Assembly (NCBI GenBank): GCA_037127255.1
Contig: JBANSL010000001.1
Location: forward strand, 30,994,501 to 31,058,500
Length of the DNA stretch: 64,000 bases
Direction: 5' to 3'
DNA from: Persicaria tinctoria
Taxonomy: Eukaryota > Streptophyta > Magnoliopsida > Caryophyllales > Polygonaceae
Position numbers and translations under genes: made by a program. The notes beneath the pieces are model-generated. The model was given only the letters and a program-made list of their open reading frames with translations, did not search any database and was not told the origin of the DNA. The stretch's first letter is position 1, and each line of letters begins with the position of its first letter. Shown here one piece after another: positions 10,244 to 21,100 of the stretch.

Positions 10244-12514
10244 TGTTGTTTGCAGGAAGATGGTCAAGTATGAAATAAATATAAAGTATAGATCAAACTG
10301 ACTTCCCTGTCTCAGCAAATAAATACAAGACTTCCTCCCGTTGTAGTAAGAGAATAGTCAGGATCGAATCCACGAGGAAGCACGTCAGCAGTTCTCAGGT
10401 AGGAACAGATCTCACAGGCAGATTAGCAGAAAGACAGAAACACGGAAACAAGGAAAGAAACAGAAATAAAAGCAGAAAATAACAAACAAAAGCAAAGAAC
10501 AAAGCGAAGACAAAGCAAAGCAGCAAATAAAAGCAAAGGCAACAGGCTGGTCGATCTCGACAAACAGCTACTCGAGATCGACCACAGCAGTCGACAACAG
10601 AAACTCAGAAATCACAGCAGACAGGGAAACCCGGCAAGGGCATCTCGATCTCGACCAAGTCAACTCGAGATCGACAAGGGCAAGCAAAGACAAAAACTTG
10701 AAATCGACAAGAACAGAAGAAAACTTCAACTCGACCTAGACAAGTCCTACTCGAGATCGACAAAGGCAGTACTCGATCTCGACAAAGCTTCCTCTATGTC
10801 GACTACAATGCAGAAAATATGAATTTGCAGAATTAAACACAGAACTCAGATTTTTGACAGAAATAAACTCAATATAATAAAAGACTTCCAAGACCAGGGT
10901 TTCAACACCACAACGATAATCATGCAAAGTAACACATAAATGCATAAAAGATCATGCTTTCCATCAAATAACTTTCGTCATTAACAAATAGGCATATAGA
11001 GGCTTTCGCATAAACCCTAATTGTTACTAACCCTTTTTCACATAATTAATCTAAGTTGTATTAAGATCACTTTCGCTTCAATAACACAAACAAGGATCAC
11101 CTTCAACTCTCGCAAAAGAATCATGCTCATAGGGATAGAAGATGAATTGCACAAAAAGATCTGACCTTTATCGCGTTGCCTCACATGGCCACCATCGGGC
11201 TCACCCCAGCCCCAGAAGTGGGTGGACTACTCACGCCCCATTGCAATAACAGACATTGATTGATGAAAAGAACTAACTTGCATTAAAACTAAATTCAAAG
11301 CCTTTTACAATCCTGGCAATCAACTTTCGCAGAAAGCCAAAACCCTAAAAACCTTAGAACTCCTAAACTTCTCTACTGGAACTACTTGTTTCTCTCTAAA
11401 ATTGAATGAATAAATCTGAGCCCCTAGGGCCTTATTTATAGGCTTCTAAATCTTGCTAATCAAGGATAGAATCTCCTATCTATATCTAAAATTATATCTA
11501 AAAGGATAAAAGATAAATAAAATGTTTTAAAGAAATAAATCTATAAGGAAAAGATAATTCTAAAGTGGGTAAGTCTTCATGATGTTGATAGATCTCCTTC
11601 CTTGGATAGATGATGATAGAATCGGATAGATCTTCAGCCTTCGGCCCCAAGGAATCCCAAGTCGAGTAGGACTCGTCACGTCGACGCGTCTCTGGAGACT
11701 GGGCTACTCGACCTCGACAAGGGCTCGTCGACCTGGAGTAGGATTCATCGTCGACTGGATTTCCCGGCTAGCTCTGCTCGATGTGGCTCGGTCTTGGCTC
11801 CTGGTGCTCGTCGACCTTGGGTAGGCTTCGTCGACCTCGAGTAGGCTTGATCTGTCGACTAGGTCTCCTCGGGTAAGTATACTCGACAAGCTCGGACCTG
11901 GGCTCTGGGCTTGGTCGATCTCGACTAGGGTTTGTCGAGATCGAGTAGAGTGGTGGTCTCCTCAGGTCGAGCATCTTCTCCTCGGCATGGACTCGGACTG
12001 GTGTTGTGGCGCTTGTCGATCTCGACTAGAGCTTGTCGAGATCGAGTAGGGTTGTCCTCGGCGTCCTTGTCCTCAGCTCGACTCCGGGTGTGGTGTCTGG
12101 GCTTCGTCGATCTCGACCAAGGTCTTGTCGAGATCGAGTTGGGTCCGGAAGTCGGGTTGGTCTGGCTTTCTCGATCAGGCACTGTCGACCAAGGCTGCTC
12201 GGACAAGCTCGTCGAGATCGAGTTGGGTCAACTCGAGATCGAGTAACCTTGACTCTCAGATTGATTCGACTGGTTCCGCTGCTTTCTTGACCTTGGACTT
12301 CTGTAGCCGTTTTCCGAGCTTTTCTAACCTTCTGTAGAATTGCTGTAAAATGCCTCGAATTCTGCGAATTAAACAGAAACTGGTGTAGATTCCATAATTT
12401 GGCAAATAAACATAAACTACATAGGTTATGTACTATCTCAGCCCAAATAAATGAAATGTATGCAGAAATCGATATAAACTTAAGTGTAAAACATGGCAGA
12501 TTCAGCTCACAACA
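10244..12514 (-). repeat. Gypsy-1 5' LTR
   Basis: The 2271-bp LTR begins TGTTGTTTGC and ends GCTCACAACA on the plus strand, directly followed by the TSD TGAAT (12515-12519). It carries hairpin-motif blocks at about 10550-10805 and 11660-12250. SR-rich open frames here come from the repeats and are not genes. Confidence 0.93.
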
Positions 12515-12519
12515 TGAAT

Positions 12520-12978
12520 TCAAATGACATCTCAAGGCCTTGACTTCATAAGGATCCGAGATGATCATCCGAATAAAATTATATTGGATCAAACTCTGTT
12601 AATATCTTATGGATATTCAACAAGAGTGTCTTTTAATTTTACAGAATTTCTTTTGATTTCATTTATCCCTTTCAAAAATCGGTTTTCACATATTTTGGTT
12701 TCCATTTTAAAAGAATTCCAAATCTCTTTAATTTTTGCAAGTGGATGTGACACTTTGGGTTGAGAAAATTCAGATCATCATTACTTACTGTTCATGAGAA
12801 TTAATGAATCTGTACTTGCCCATTTGAAAATATTGAGAAACGATTCAGTTTCCCATATTGTTGCTTTTTAATCCCTCACTCCTCTCGGTCTAAACCACTC
12901 CACAATCACTCTCTCTGTGTTCATTCTCTCTCTCTCTCTCTCCGAGTTCCAAAAACCCTTTTTGTTTCTGAAATCAAA
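12520..12978 (+). other. Sirevirus spacer between pol and the 3' ORF
   Basis: This 460-bp stretch resumes the copia element after the gypsy-1 insertion. It has no conserved coding sequence. A CT-rich run (TCTCTCTCTCTCTCTCTC, about 12923-12941) lies just before the ATG of the 3' ORF and resembles a plant leader. Confidence 0.55.
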
Positions 12979-14682
12979 ATGGTGGGATCAAAGCGCTCTT
13001 CAACATCTCCGTCTCCAGCACCTTCTGCTAAGAGGTACAAGATGCCTGCCAACAAGGGGAAGCAAATCATGGAGGAATCTGAAGAACATTCCGAGGATTC
13101 TAGCGAGAACTCACCATCTCCACCACCTCTGATGAGGAAATCCAAAGGCAAAGCTCCAGCCAGTTCTGCTCCTGCTCGGCCTCCCCAGGTATCATCTGGC
13201 ATTTCCCCCAATTGGTTTTGTTCTAAAGACGTTGAGGAGTCCTGGAAACAGGACTTTTGCAGTCGTCGTTTATGCTTCTGTGATACTGTCGATTTCAACC
13301 TCCTCCAATCCATGCCCTTGCCCTGCTTTTCCCTCCTCAAATCTACCTGCTTCTGAACCTTGCTCAACCCTGGCAATTTTGCCTATCCCCAACTTACCCG
13401 ACTCTTTTATGCCAACCTTACTGTTCATCGGGTAAATGAAACCCTAACCCTAGTATCCAAGGTCAAGAACACCCGAATCCGCCTCTTTCCTGAAAGCCTT
13501 GCTCTCATCCTTGATCTTCCTACTGAGATCCCCACAAAAGAATTCCCAAGCCGATTTGAGTGTCTCTCACGAGCACGAGATGAATTCTTCCTAAAATCTC
13601 AAGGCCCTGGATCTTCATCCACCCTCAAACCCACTCATACTGCCCTAAACCTTCAAGCCAAGCTCATCTTCACTATTTTGGCTCACTGTATCTTCCCACG
13701 CATCCATTCCAGGGAATTGGTGACCGAGAATCTTCTCGAGATCCTTTTCCTAATCATGAACGGATACGAGCCTGACTTGCCCAAACTCATTCTTGACTAC
13801 ATGACCCATGTCTCTACTTCCTATCGGCCTATGCATTTACCCTATGCAAACCTCTTGCCCAAAATCTTTAAAGCCTTTGACATCGACACACCAGGAGAAG
13901 AAAAGCAAACCTATAGTGGGATTGTTGATGAGGGTTGTCTAGATGGATTGGGGATTGCCAAAAACCCGAGGGGGCAATGGTTTCTGAGAAAAGATTCAAA
14001 GGAAAAACAGGTTGCTGAACCTAATATGAATGAGGATAGATTGGCTGTTGTGGAGACTGAAATTCAAGACCTTAGGTTTGATTTGAGCAGGATGTGGTCG
14101 GATGTGGTGATTCGCCAGGACCAGACTCATGAGCTACTCTCTATGGTCAACTGCAAGCTTGATCAGATGATGCTTCTCAATGCTCTCACCTACACTGCTA
14201 CAGGCTCTATCATGCCAATGGAGCAAGAAACCTTCGATCATGTGCGTGAGAAGACAGGGAATGTCATCCTTAACTGTGAAAATCAAGTGAAGAAACGTCC
14301 TATTCTGCGCTCCACTCATCATGAACCCACCATTCTCACAGTCGAGCAATATGGTGTGGTCAAGAAATACAGGGATGTTGAGCGTCAGAGACAGCTTGCA
14401 GAAATGGAACGAGACAAGGTCACCAGAGACGCCCTTGTAAGGTGGAGGAAGAGGTGCAGAGATGAGGTCAGAAGGAAATACCTTCCACCCAACAAGCAGT
14501 ACCCCACCTTTGGCGAATGGGTTGAGGAAGGCGCTGGCATTGCCCCTCGCGAAGATCCTAATGCTCCTTGCGCCCATGGTACATCCTCTGCTGCTGGGCC
14601 ATCCTCTGCTAAGAAAGGCAAGAAGGCTCTAAGGAGCAAGAAGAAGAAGGCTGCAGATGGGGATTCTGACTCAAGGCCTTGA
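12979..14682 (+). pseudogene. Sirevirus 3' ORF (envelope-like / plant retrotransposon protein), one in-frame stop
   Basis: An ATG at 12979 opens a frame that continues to TGA at 14680-14682 with a single internal TGA at 13354-13356, about 567 codons in all. The first about 65 residues are Ser/Pro/Glu-rich and basic (KRSSTSPSPAPSAKRY). After the stop comes a globular part with FAYPQLTRLFYANL and NTRIRLFPESLALILDLP, a pattern shared by extra 3' ORFs of plant elements often called envelope-like. A coiled-coil-like segment follows (DRLAVVETEIQDLRFDLSRM) and a Lys-rich tail (KKGKKALRSKKKKAADG). I see no signal peptide or clear membrane span, so an envelope role is not supported by the sequence itself. 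Its place after pol and before the 3' LTR is the Sirevirus position. Confidence 0.75.
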
Positions 14683-14811
14683 TCTCCCACCCTCTTTTCT
14701 CTACTTTCTAAAAACTCGTCTTTTGCTGCTCGTCTTTTAAAAACTCATGGTCCTTTGGTTGCTTTTTGGTTGGTGGTTCACACATTTTCACCTCCCTGCC
14801 CTTTTGTTGGA

Positions 14812-14828
14812 AGACAAAAAGGGGGAGA
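14812..14828 (+). other. Upstream GGGGGAGA polypurine tract of the Sirevirus
   Basis: GACAAAAAGGGGGAGAA lies 180 bp before the LTR. Sireviruses are known for several polypurine tracts upstream of the 3' LTR. The second, LTR-proximal tract is listed separately. Confidence 0.7.
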
Positions 14829-14993
14829 ATGTTTTGGTTGCCCTGCGTTTTGGCACTAGTTGGTTAAGTGCTTGATGTTTTTTTTAAACTTAGATGATCC
14901 AAACATTTTCTGCTCATATTATATAATATGCTCATTTCCTTATAATGATTGCTAGAAATATGTTATGAATATTGAAACAGGTTTTGTCTTCCA

Positions 14994-15006
14994 TGAAGGG
15001 GGAGAT
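14994..15006 (+). other. LTR-proximal polypurine tract of the Sirevirus
   Basis: GAAGGGGGAGAT directly abuts the LTR start TGAAGAATCC at 15007. It has the same GGGGGAGA core as the upstream tract at 14820. Confidence 0.85.
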
Positions 15007-16082
15007 TGAAGAATCCATCTTGATTGTAAGATCTTGAGACCTAACGTGCAGGTGATCTAAAGGATGATGAAAGACAAAAGGCTGGGTTTCAAGGTCTTGA
15101 AACCTAGACTAAAATGTTTGATCACTTATGCATTTCTCTATTTTGACTTGTTCTCTTGCAGAAAAGAATCCGAGGCCAATCCTTTTGGGCCTAAATTATA
15201 ATGGGCTTTATATTGGGCTATGAGATGTGATTTGGGCTTTATCGATTTATATATGAGTTTCGCATCTAACCCATTTTATGTACTAGATACATTATGCATG
15301 TTCTTTCATGATTTCACTTTTCATACAAGGAAAGAACCGATCTATAGTTGATCATACTTGATCATGAAGAAAGTTGGAAGACCATTCTTGGAAGGCACAC
15401 AAAGGATCATTTTCGGAAAGAATTCAAATACCTTGGAAATGATTTGAATTTCAAACGGTCTCCCTCCAAGAAGCTCTACAAGTGTTCCAACTATAAAAAG
15501 ACGAAGGCTAAGAAGGATGAAACTAACCAAGCAAGCACCCAAGCACTCATAGCATCCTAAAGCATTCGTAAAGTTTCTCTTACATTCTCCTAAATCCTAG
15601 TTGGTGATCATTGTTTAAGAGTTGAGAGAAACACTAGCACTTATTGTACAAGTCATTCATTTTACACTTAGAGTTTTTATACTCGATCAAAGCACACTTG
15701 GTGTGTGGTGTGAGCTTTTATTTCACTTGTAAGGTTGAGAGCTAGAATAGAAGCGGTGAGGCTTTGTATAGAGAAAGGGAAGTTTCTCTAGGAAGTTCTA
15801 GGCTCAAAAGAACTGAAATAAGAAGTGTTTGAATCCTACGGATTGGATAATCCTAGGCGGGGACGTAGGCTAGTTGGTGCCGAACCTCGTTAACAATTCG
15901 TGTGTTCATCTTTTATATTCCGCATTTACATTGTCATATTCGATTTTACTTTGTCAAGTCCTGATAGCCTATATCAAGGTCTTGACAAGTTGCACTAAAT
16001 TTCTATTGTTGCGAAAATCGTCCATACTCTATTCATCCCCCCCCCCCTCTAGAGTATTATTCATCGCATTATAGACTCTTCA
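15007..16082 (+). repeat. Sirevirus 3' LTR
   Basis: This 1076-bp LTR starts TGAAGA and ends TCTTCA, giving matching inverted ends. It contains a C-tract at 16037-16047 followed by CTCTAGAGTATT near its right end, a feature also present at the same place in the solo LTR at 55694-57087. The next bases, CCTAG, are the expected right half of a 5-bp TSD; the left half is outside the window. Confidence 0.85.
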
Positions 16083-16331
16083 CCTAGAAATTGAATGAAT
16101 CTACCTTATCTTACCTTCCCAACTCCTATGCATCTTCCTTAGCTTGTTTTCACTCTTTTCCAATTCATTTCACCTTCAATCTACTATATCTGAAATAAAC
16201 CATAAAATCATGTAGATTCCGTCTCTTCCATATCAACAAGTAATTATGTAAATTCAACTAAATGTATGCAATATTCACAACTAAACTATGCTAAATGCAA
16301 TCTATTATGCAACACTAAATATGCTCTATCA
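16083..16331 (-). repeat. Gypsy-2 3' LTR remnant
   Basis: CCTAGAAATTGAATGAATCTAC (16083) matches 21665, and CTCCTATGCATCTTCC onward (about 16120) matches 22117-22328. About 420 bp present in the right LTR between these blocks is missing here. The rest of this LTR should lie left of the window, beyond the 5' end of the Sirevirus. Confidence 0.85.
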
Positions 16332-16346
16332 AATTCCCCCACACTT
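16332..16346 (-). other. Gypsy-2 polypurine tract
   Basis: On the minus strand, AGTGTGGGGGAATT lies directly before the LTR start TGATAGAGC. A second tract of the same type (AAGTGTGGGGGAG, minus strand) is at about 17767. Confidence 0.8.
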
Positions 16347-17902
16347 GAACCTTTGCTTGTCCTCAAGCAATAGAAAACTCAACTCTGCAGCCCCACAGAA
16401 TAGCAATTCATGTATCCATACCTCAATATTCTTTAAGTGCATGAAAAACTAGCAAACACAATAGATTAACAACAGTATAGCACATAATTGGAGTAATAAC
16501 TGAAATTAGGCAACCATATCCATTCTAGACCTCACAAAGGATATGTGTTTCACTCTCGCTCAAGTGTTTATGGTTAAATGTTTACGCTCAAAACTCAATC
16601 TCCAAAAACTTAGCTACAATAGTCTTGCACCAGTGTTCTAATTCTCCACCGCCGGTGACTCTACACACAACAAAAATCATGAGGTCTTTTAATTGGGTTG
16701 TAATGGGGCCAAGGTAGAACATAGAAGGTATGGAATAATTTTGGTCATGTGGTGCTCATAATCCGGGAACTAAGGAAGCTACCAAATCATAAAACCACTC
16801 ATAAACTTCTCATACCATATCTCTATAATGCCAAACAACACCAATCTCAAGCATAAAACTTTACAAACCATACTAAACTCATTCATTTATTTTTTTTCTT
16901 TTTTTTTTCTTTTCGATTCATGCTATATCAAATGATTTTCCTTGACTTTTGCCCCTAAGTGAATTTTATCCTCCTTAGGTCCCAAGTAATAAATACGCTA
17001 GCAAGAATCGAACATCTCATAAATGCACCTCAATCATACAATCCACCACTAAAACCATCATCCACAATATAGATATTCACCAACTATTCCTAAATTCCCG
17101 GATAGGGCCAGACTATCATTGGCTATGGAAAAATCTTGTGGAGCTACAAAAGAATAGGCAATTAGGCTCAAATTGGCTTCAAGCAGAGGATAATATGTAA
17201 GGTGGGAATAGAGTCCAATAGGGCTAATAAAGGTGCCTCAATCAAGTTTAAGTCATGTGCAGAAATCATAATATGCAGCATTGAACAAGATATCTAAATG
17301 CAAGTCAAAGAGGAAGCAATTGAAGAGATTACACACAACAAGCAAGAGGACTCAATAAAGTGTAGTCCTGAATAGGCTAAAATAAACTCACCAGGTCATG
17401 CCTAGAACTTCAAGATCGCCCAAAAATTCAAGATTTTATGTGCTCAATCATTAATCAATCATGCCCACCAAATAGTATAGAAAACATATATCGAATTCTT
17501 CAACAATCCAAGCACATCATGGGGCATAAATCTCAATAGATAGACTAGAGGACAAACGGCATCCATATGGGGAAATAAGACCTATTCCTAATAAAGCAAG
17601 AACTAAAACTTTTTTTTTTCATCTTTCATTTTTCATATTTTTTTTTATAATAGGAACAATAATGGTAGAAACTAAACATGCATACAACCCATAGAAATAA
17701 ACATGCAAACTTAAAAGTCAAAATGCAGTGCAAACCAAAATACAAACGTGACATGCAAGTCTTCTCCCCCACACTTAGTTCTGACATTGTCCTCAATGCA
17801 GAAAAGAGAACAAAAACATCAAAATAAAAAGAAAAGGGAAAAGAAAAGAAATAACTGACATGTTCACTGATGAGGTGGTGGCGGCGGCAGGTAAGATGGA
17901 AA
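16347..17902. other. Non-coding 3' half of gypsy-2
   Basis: No conserved protein is visible. The stretch is A/T-rich, has a T-rich run at 16890-16915 and another at 17610-17650, and contains CTTTGCTTGTCCTCAAGC next to the LTR as in gypsy-1. The second CCCCCACACTT at 17766 could be a central polypurine tract. Confidence 0.5.
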
Positions 17903-19209
17903 CTAGGGATATGCATATCGATAGAAGTCCTCCTCCCTCTGCCACATCTGCTCTTGCATCCGTCTGATCGCTGCCTGGATCTCAGAGACATCCTCCAGGT
18001 GAGAAGTCAAGCCACGGACATCCCGACGAATGTCGCCAATATCCACATATAGCTGCTGCTGTTGAACACACATCAACTCCTGGCACTGGGACATCTGTTG
18101 CTGGTGCTCCCACATGGCGTCCTGACGATGCGACATCATCTACTGATGCTCCCACATGGTGTCCTGACGGAGACACATATCTGTCATCCTCTGCTCTAGC
18201 GCGTAGTAGCTCCGACCAGCACTAGCTGTGCCAGAAGGTCTAGCACTACTACCTCCGATATATGTCTGAACTCCATGGGTATCATCATCACCTTTCTGCT
18301 CAGCATCAGGAGCACCCTCCTCATCATCATCAGAATCCGCATCCATCTCATCACCCATGTAAAAATCAGCTGTTGTAGGGCCAAAAGGGAGATGTCGGGG
18401 CATTCTCAACTGAATCCTCCTCTGATGGCCTATCCTCCAGATCCACATCGGCGACGTGCCCTCCAAGTGGCCAGCTTTTCTCAGCTGGGCTCATCATATA
18501 GAAACGAGCCATGCTGAACATCATGGACAGCGCTCACATCGATGCACGCTCGAGCTATAAGGGTGATAAGACCCCCAAAGCTAATTGTTTCCTTGTTGCA
18601 CTTGTCTAGGATGTCCTTGCAGTTAATCAGAAACATATCCACCCAACCTAGAATCATTGGGCTCTCTAGCGTCAGACACCACAAAAATGACATATCCTTA
18701 AGCGAGATTTTGTTTACCTCAGCTTGTGCAAAGAATGTGTTCGCCAGAATCTTATGAATCAGCCGTAATGCAGGATGGCGAATGCTCGAATTGTACTGGA
18801 CCTTCTTGGACTCAAAAGGCACCCTAGTAGACGCCATCCAAAAAGCCAAAGGACCATCTCCCTTACACACATCAAGCCAACCAGCAGGAGGTGCAGCAGT
18901 AATACCAAAAATCTGTGCCAATCTCTCCTTCGATATCTCATGACCCCTCCCAAGCAATCGAAACTCAATATACCTACGCCCCACACTCAAAGTTGCTAAA
19001 AACTCCTTACATAAGCTCGGAAATATAGGAGCATTCTTCCCTAAAAACTCTCCTAAGCCCCCATGCTCTAACAATTGCCTAGTGCATACATCCATCTATA
19101 GTAACCGAAGTGTAGGCTCATGAAAAAATTTTGTTACAAATAAATTTCGAGTATTGAGAGCATTCCACTTCTCCTTCTGACTTCTATCCATTCCATTTGG
19201 TCTAGACAT
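17903..19209 (-). pseudogene. ATHILA ORF-1-like protein (broken)
   Basis: The frame begins MSRPNGMDRSQKEKWNAL at 19209, hits a TAG at 19096-19098, and continues with a block typical of the ATHILA ORF-1 family: GGLGEFLGKNAPIFPSL, FLATLSVGRRYIEFRL, IRHPALRLIHKILANTFF and MSFLWCLTLESPM. A frameshift near 18475 and a stop at 18140 follow. The C-terminal part is acidic (DEMDADSDDDEEGAPD) and then Gln-rich with heptad character (MWEHQQQMSQ, IQAAIRRMQEQM). The function of this family is not settled; in related elements it sits downstream of the gag-pol genes and has been discussed as envelope-like. This copy is inactive. Confidence 0.78.
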
Positions 19210-19241
19210 TGCTAAGGAAATCACCCAACAAGAAGGAAAGT

Positions 19242-19850
19242 GAAGCAAACTCACAAATGGCGATTCACTACAGAGGTCGCGGGGCAGCCGAGGGTGGCGA
19301 CGGGGCGGCCGGCGATAGGAATGGCCGCGGGGCGGCTCGACTGGCGACGGGGCGGCTCGAGATTTGTCGGAACTACACACTCCGACGTCGGATCTTCTCT
19401 CCGACGTCCCAAATGTTCCTTCGTCGTGGATCCGAAAGAACTCCCTTGAAAGACCTTGAGCGGAGCGATTATGTTGTAGATCTAGGAGATATAGGCGATT
19501 TGGTGGATTTGGTGTAGAGGGAAGATAGGAATAATGAAAAGGAGGGTGGTTTTGTGGGGTTTAAAAGCTTGGAATGTGGCTTCTATGGAGGTTTTGGAAG
19601 GTTGAAGAAGGAGAGGAGAGGGGAGGGTGTGGCGGCTGATAGAGATAGGAAGAAAAAGAAAAGGGGTGGATAGAGTTAATTTGGTGTAGCAAGTGGGGGC
19701 CCACATGGGCCCCTTTTAAAATTTCCATCCGGAAAGGGCCGCGGGGCGGGAAGGGTGGGCGACGGGGCGGCCATCGATTCGCGGAGGATTTCGCTCAGCG
19801 CCTTGGCCGCGGGGCAGCCTAGGCTGGCGACGGGGCGGCCCATCCTTTTT
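19242..19850. repeat. GC-rich GCGGGGCGGCC motif clusters in gypsy-2
   Basis: The motif GCCGCGGGGCGGCC, with variants such as GGCGACGGGGCGGC, occurs repeatedly at 19276-19370 and 19735-19845. Related units lie in the right LTR at about 21998-22085 (GTGGGGCGGCCGACGATC, TGCGGGGCGGCCAGCG). The surroundings are A/T-rich, so the clusters stand out in base composition. Confidence 0.8.
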
Positions 19851-20291
19851 CGCCATTTCCCTTTTTCTTGTTCCCTTGTAATTGATTCCCTGTCCTTTTT
19901 TTTCCCTACAACGTTAGCTCCCTAACAAAAACCAGAACTAAACTAAAAAGTAGTAAAATGCACAAATAAAATAGAATCTAAATTACTTACCTTGGGTTGC
20001 CTCCCAAGCAGCGCCTTTGGTTACCGTCGTTGGCTCAATGTTATATTCATCCAGTCATTCAAGAATCAAGCGGACATCGACAACGCCCTCAAAAGCAAAT
20101 CAAACTCTCGTACCCAACCGATATTTGAATGCACACTGAAAATGAAACAATTGGTGATTAAAAATTCAGCAATGAGAACCATTACCAACTTACCCTTCAT
20201 TTGAGCTTGATTCTCCCTCGAGGGTATGCAGGACCACCAACACAGTTCTGCTAGTGGTTTGTTGAAGTAGTGGCTCCATGGATCGACATAT

Positions 20292-20861
20292 TCACCAAAA
20301 TCTCCCAATTTGCAAAAAAATACCAGTTTCTTGTTCGGGAACCACAGAAATTAGTTCCAGACTTGGCTCCTTGATAGGCGAGTTGGGGAGGATTTCTACG
20401 AATGAAGGGAGCATCGAAACATCCTCAATCTCTAGGTACGTCTCCTGAGATTTCGTGTCGATAACCACTAGATGCTCTTCTTCATTATCGGAGAATTCAT
20501 CGTTGCTTGCATCTTGGCTTTCATCAAGTTGAGGAATAGAACATTGCTGAACTGCCAACTCCTTCATTGTTTGAGAGACTCGGATAATTGATTCCCCATT
20601 TTGATTCACTATCTCGCGTAATTGCCCTATTTGCTCCATCAAGACAATGGTTGAATCCTCCATGGATGGGTCGGAGTACTCCATTGGTTGAAACGTCGAA
20701 GTGTAGGATTCTTCCTCCGCCGATTGGTCACCCATGTAGCAGAGAAGATCCCATAATCCCGACACTCCTAAACCAGCAAAGCTTCCATTACTTATGTACA
20801 TGGCAAGTTTTCGGGTCTCAGAAGCCATGCCCTCAAAAACGCAAACTACCACATCTCGCAA
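20292..20861 (-). CDS. Gag-position ORF of gypsy-2, acidic protein of unknown type
   Basis: This is the first ORF after the PBS of gypsy-2. The best start is probably the internal MASETRKLAMYISNGSF at about 20828, not the first ATG. The protein is acidic (DEFSDNEEEHLVVID; PSLELISVVPEQET) and has a likely amphipathic stretch, LMEQIGQLREIVNQNGESI. It has no zinc knuckle and no clear gag domain. Around 20000 the DNA contains CTTACCTTGGGTTGCCTCCC, a string often seen in such elements. I do not recognise a function; a degenerate gag or an element-specific ORF are both possible. Confidence 0.5.
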   Translation of the reverse strand: MRDVVVCVFEGMASETRKLAMYISNGSFAGLGVSGLWDLLCYMGDQSAEEESYTSTFQPMEYSDPSMEDSTIVLMEQIGQLREIVNQNGESIIRVSQTMKELAVQQCSIPQLDESQDASNDEFSDNEEEHLVVIDTKSQETYLEIEDVSMLPSFVEILPNSPIKEPSLELISVVPEQETGIFLQIGRFW

Positions 20862-21077
20862 ACTATCTCGGAAACCTCATGAATAACGGATGCTAAATAA
20901 ATTTTGCACTCTTGTGAGGTAATTGTGAAAATACTCTCCCTGAAACTGCCATAACTTCAACATCTAGAAATATTAGCAATAAGGTGTCGTGAACCGTAAG
21001 ATAGGTCCACGGCGGGGTTAGATGTAAATATATACAAAAGTTAGCGATAAAAAACAAACACAAGAAATTGATAAGAA

Positions 21078-21097
21078 TTCCCTGGCAACGGCGCCAA
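21078..21097 (-). other. Gypsy-2 primer-binding site (tRNA-Asp-like)
   Basis: TTGGCGCCGTTGCCAGGGAA on the minus strand lies directly inside the LTR. It matches the tRNA-Asp 3' end with one change (CCAGGG for CCGGGG). Confidence 0.9.
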
Positions 21098-21100
21098 ATT

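Larger units (their letters stand above)
2624..12514 (-). mobile_element. Gypsy-1: non-autonomous Athila/Tat-like Ty3/gypsy LTR element
   Basis: Two long direct repeats (2624-5272 and 10244-12514) start TGTTG and end CAACA on the plus strand and are flanked by a perfect 5-bp TSD, TGAAT. A primer-binding site complementary to the 3' end of plant tRNA-Asp sits at 10223-10240, so the element reads on the minus strand, with its 5' LTR on the right. The internal region (5273-10243, about 5 kb) codes only for gag-protease plus a short integrase-C-terminus-like tail. No RT, RNase H or integrase core is present, so it must borrow these from a relative. By eye the first 700 bp of the two LTRs differ at about 19 positions, so the insertion is moderately recent. 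Confidence 0.93.
1..16082 (+). mobile_element. Sirevirus-type Ty1/copia element, 5' part off window, split by gypsy-1
   Basis: The copia element enters at the left edge inside integrase, runs to 2623, is interrupted by gypsy-1 (2624-12514), resumes at 12515 and ends with its 3' LTR at 16082. Two facts show the halves belong together: the 5-bp TSD TGAAT of gypsy-1 at 2619-2623 and 12515-12519, and the order pol, extra 3' ORF, GGGGGAGA purine tracts, LTR, which is the known Sirevirus layout. The base run after the LTR (CCTAG, 16083) matches the interior of the gypsy-2 LTR at 21665, so this element landed in the left LTR of gypsy-2. All coding parts are broken. The 5' LTR, PBS and gag lie outside the window. 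Confidence 0.88.

Noticed and set aside
12921..13376. Minus-strand 151-codon ORF opposite the Sirevirus 3' ORF
   Set aside because: It is a shadow of the plus-strand frame with no recognisable domain.
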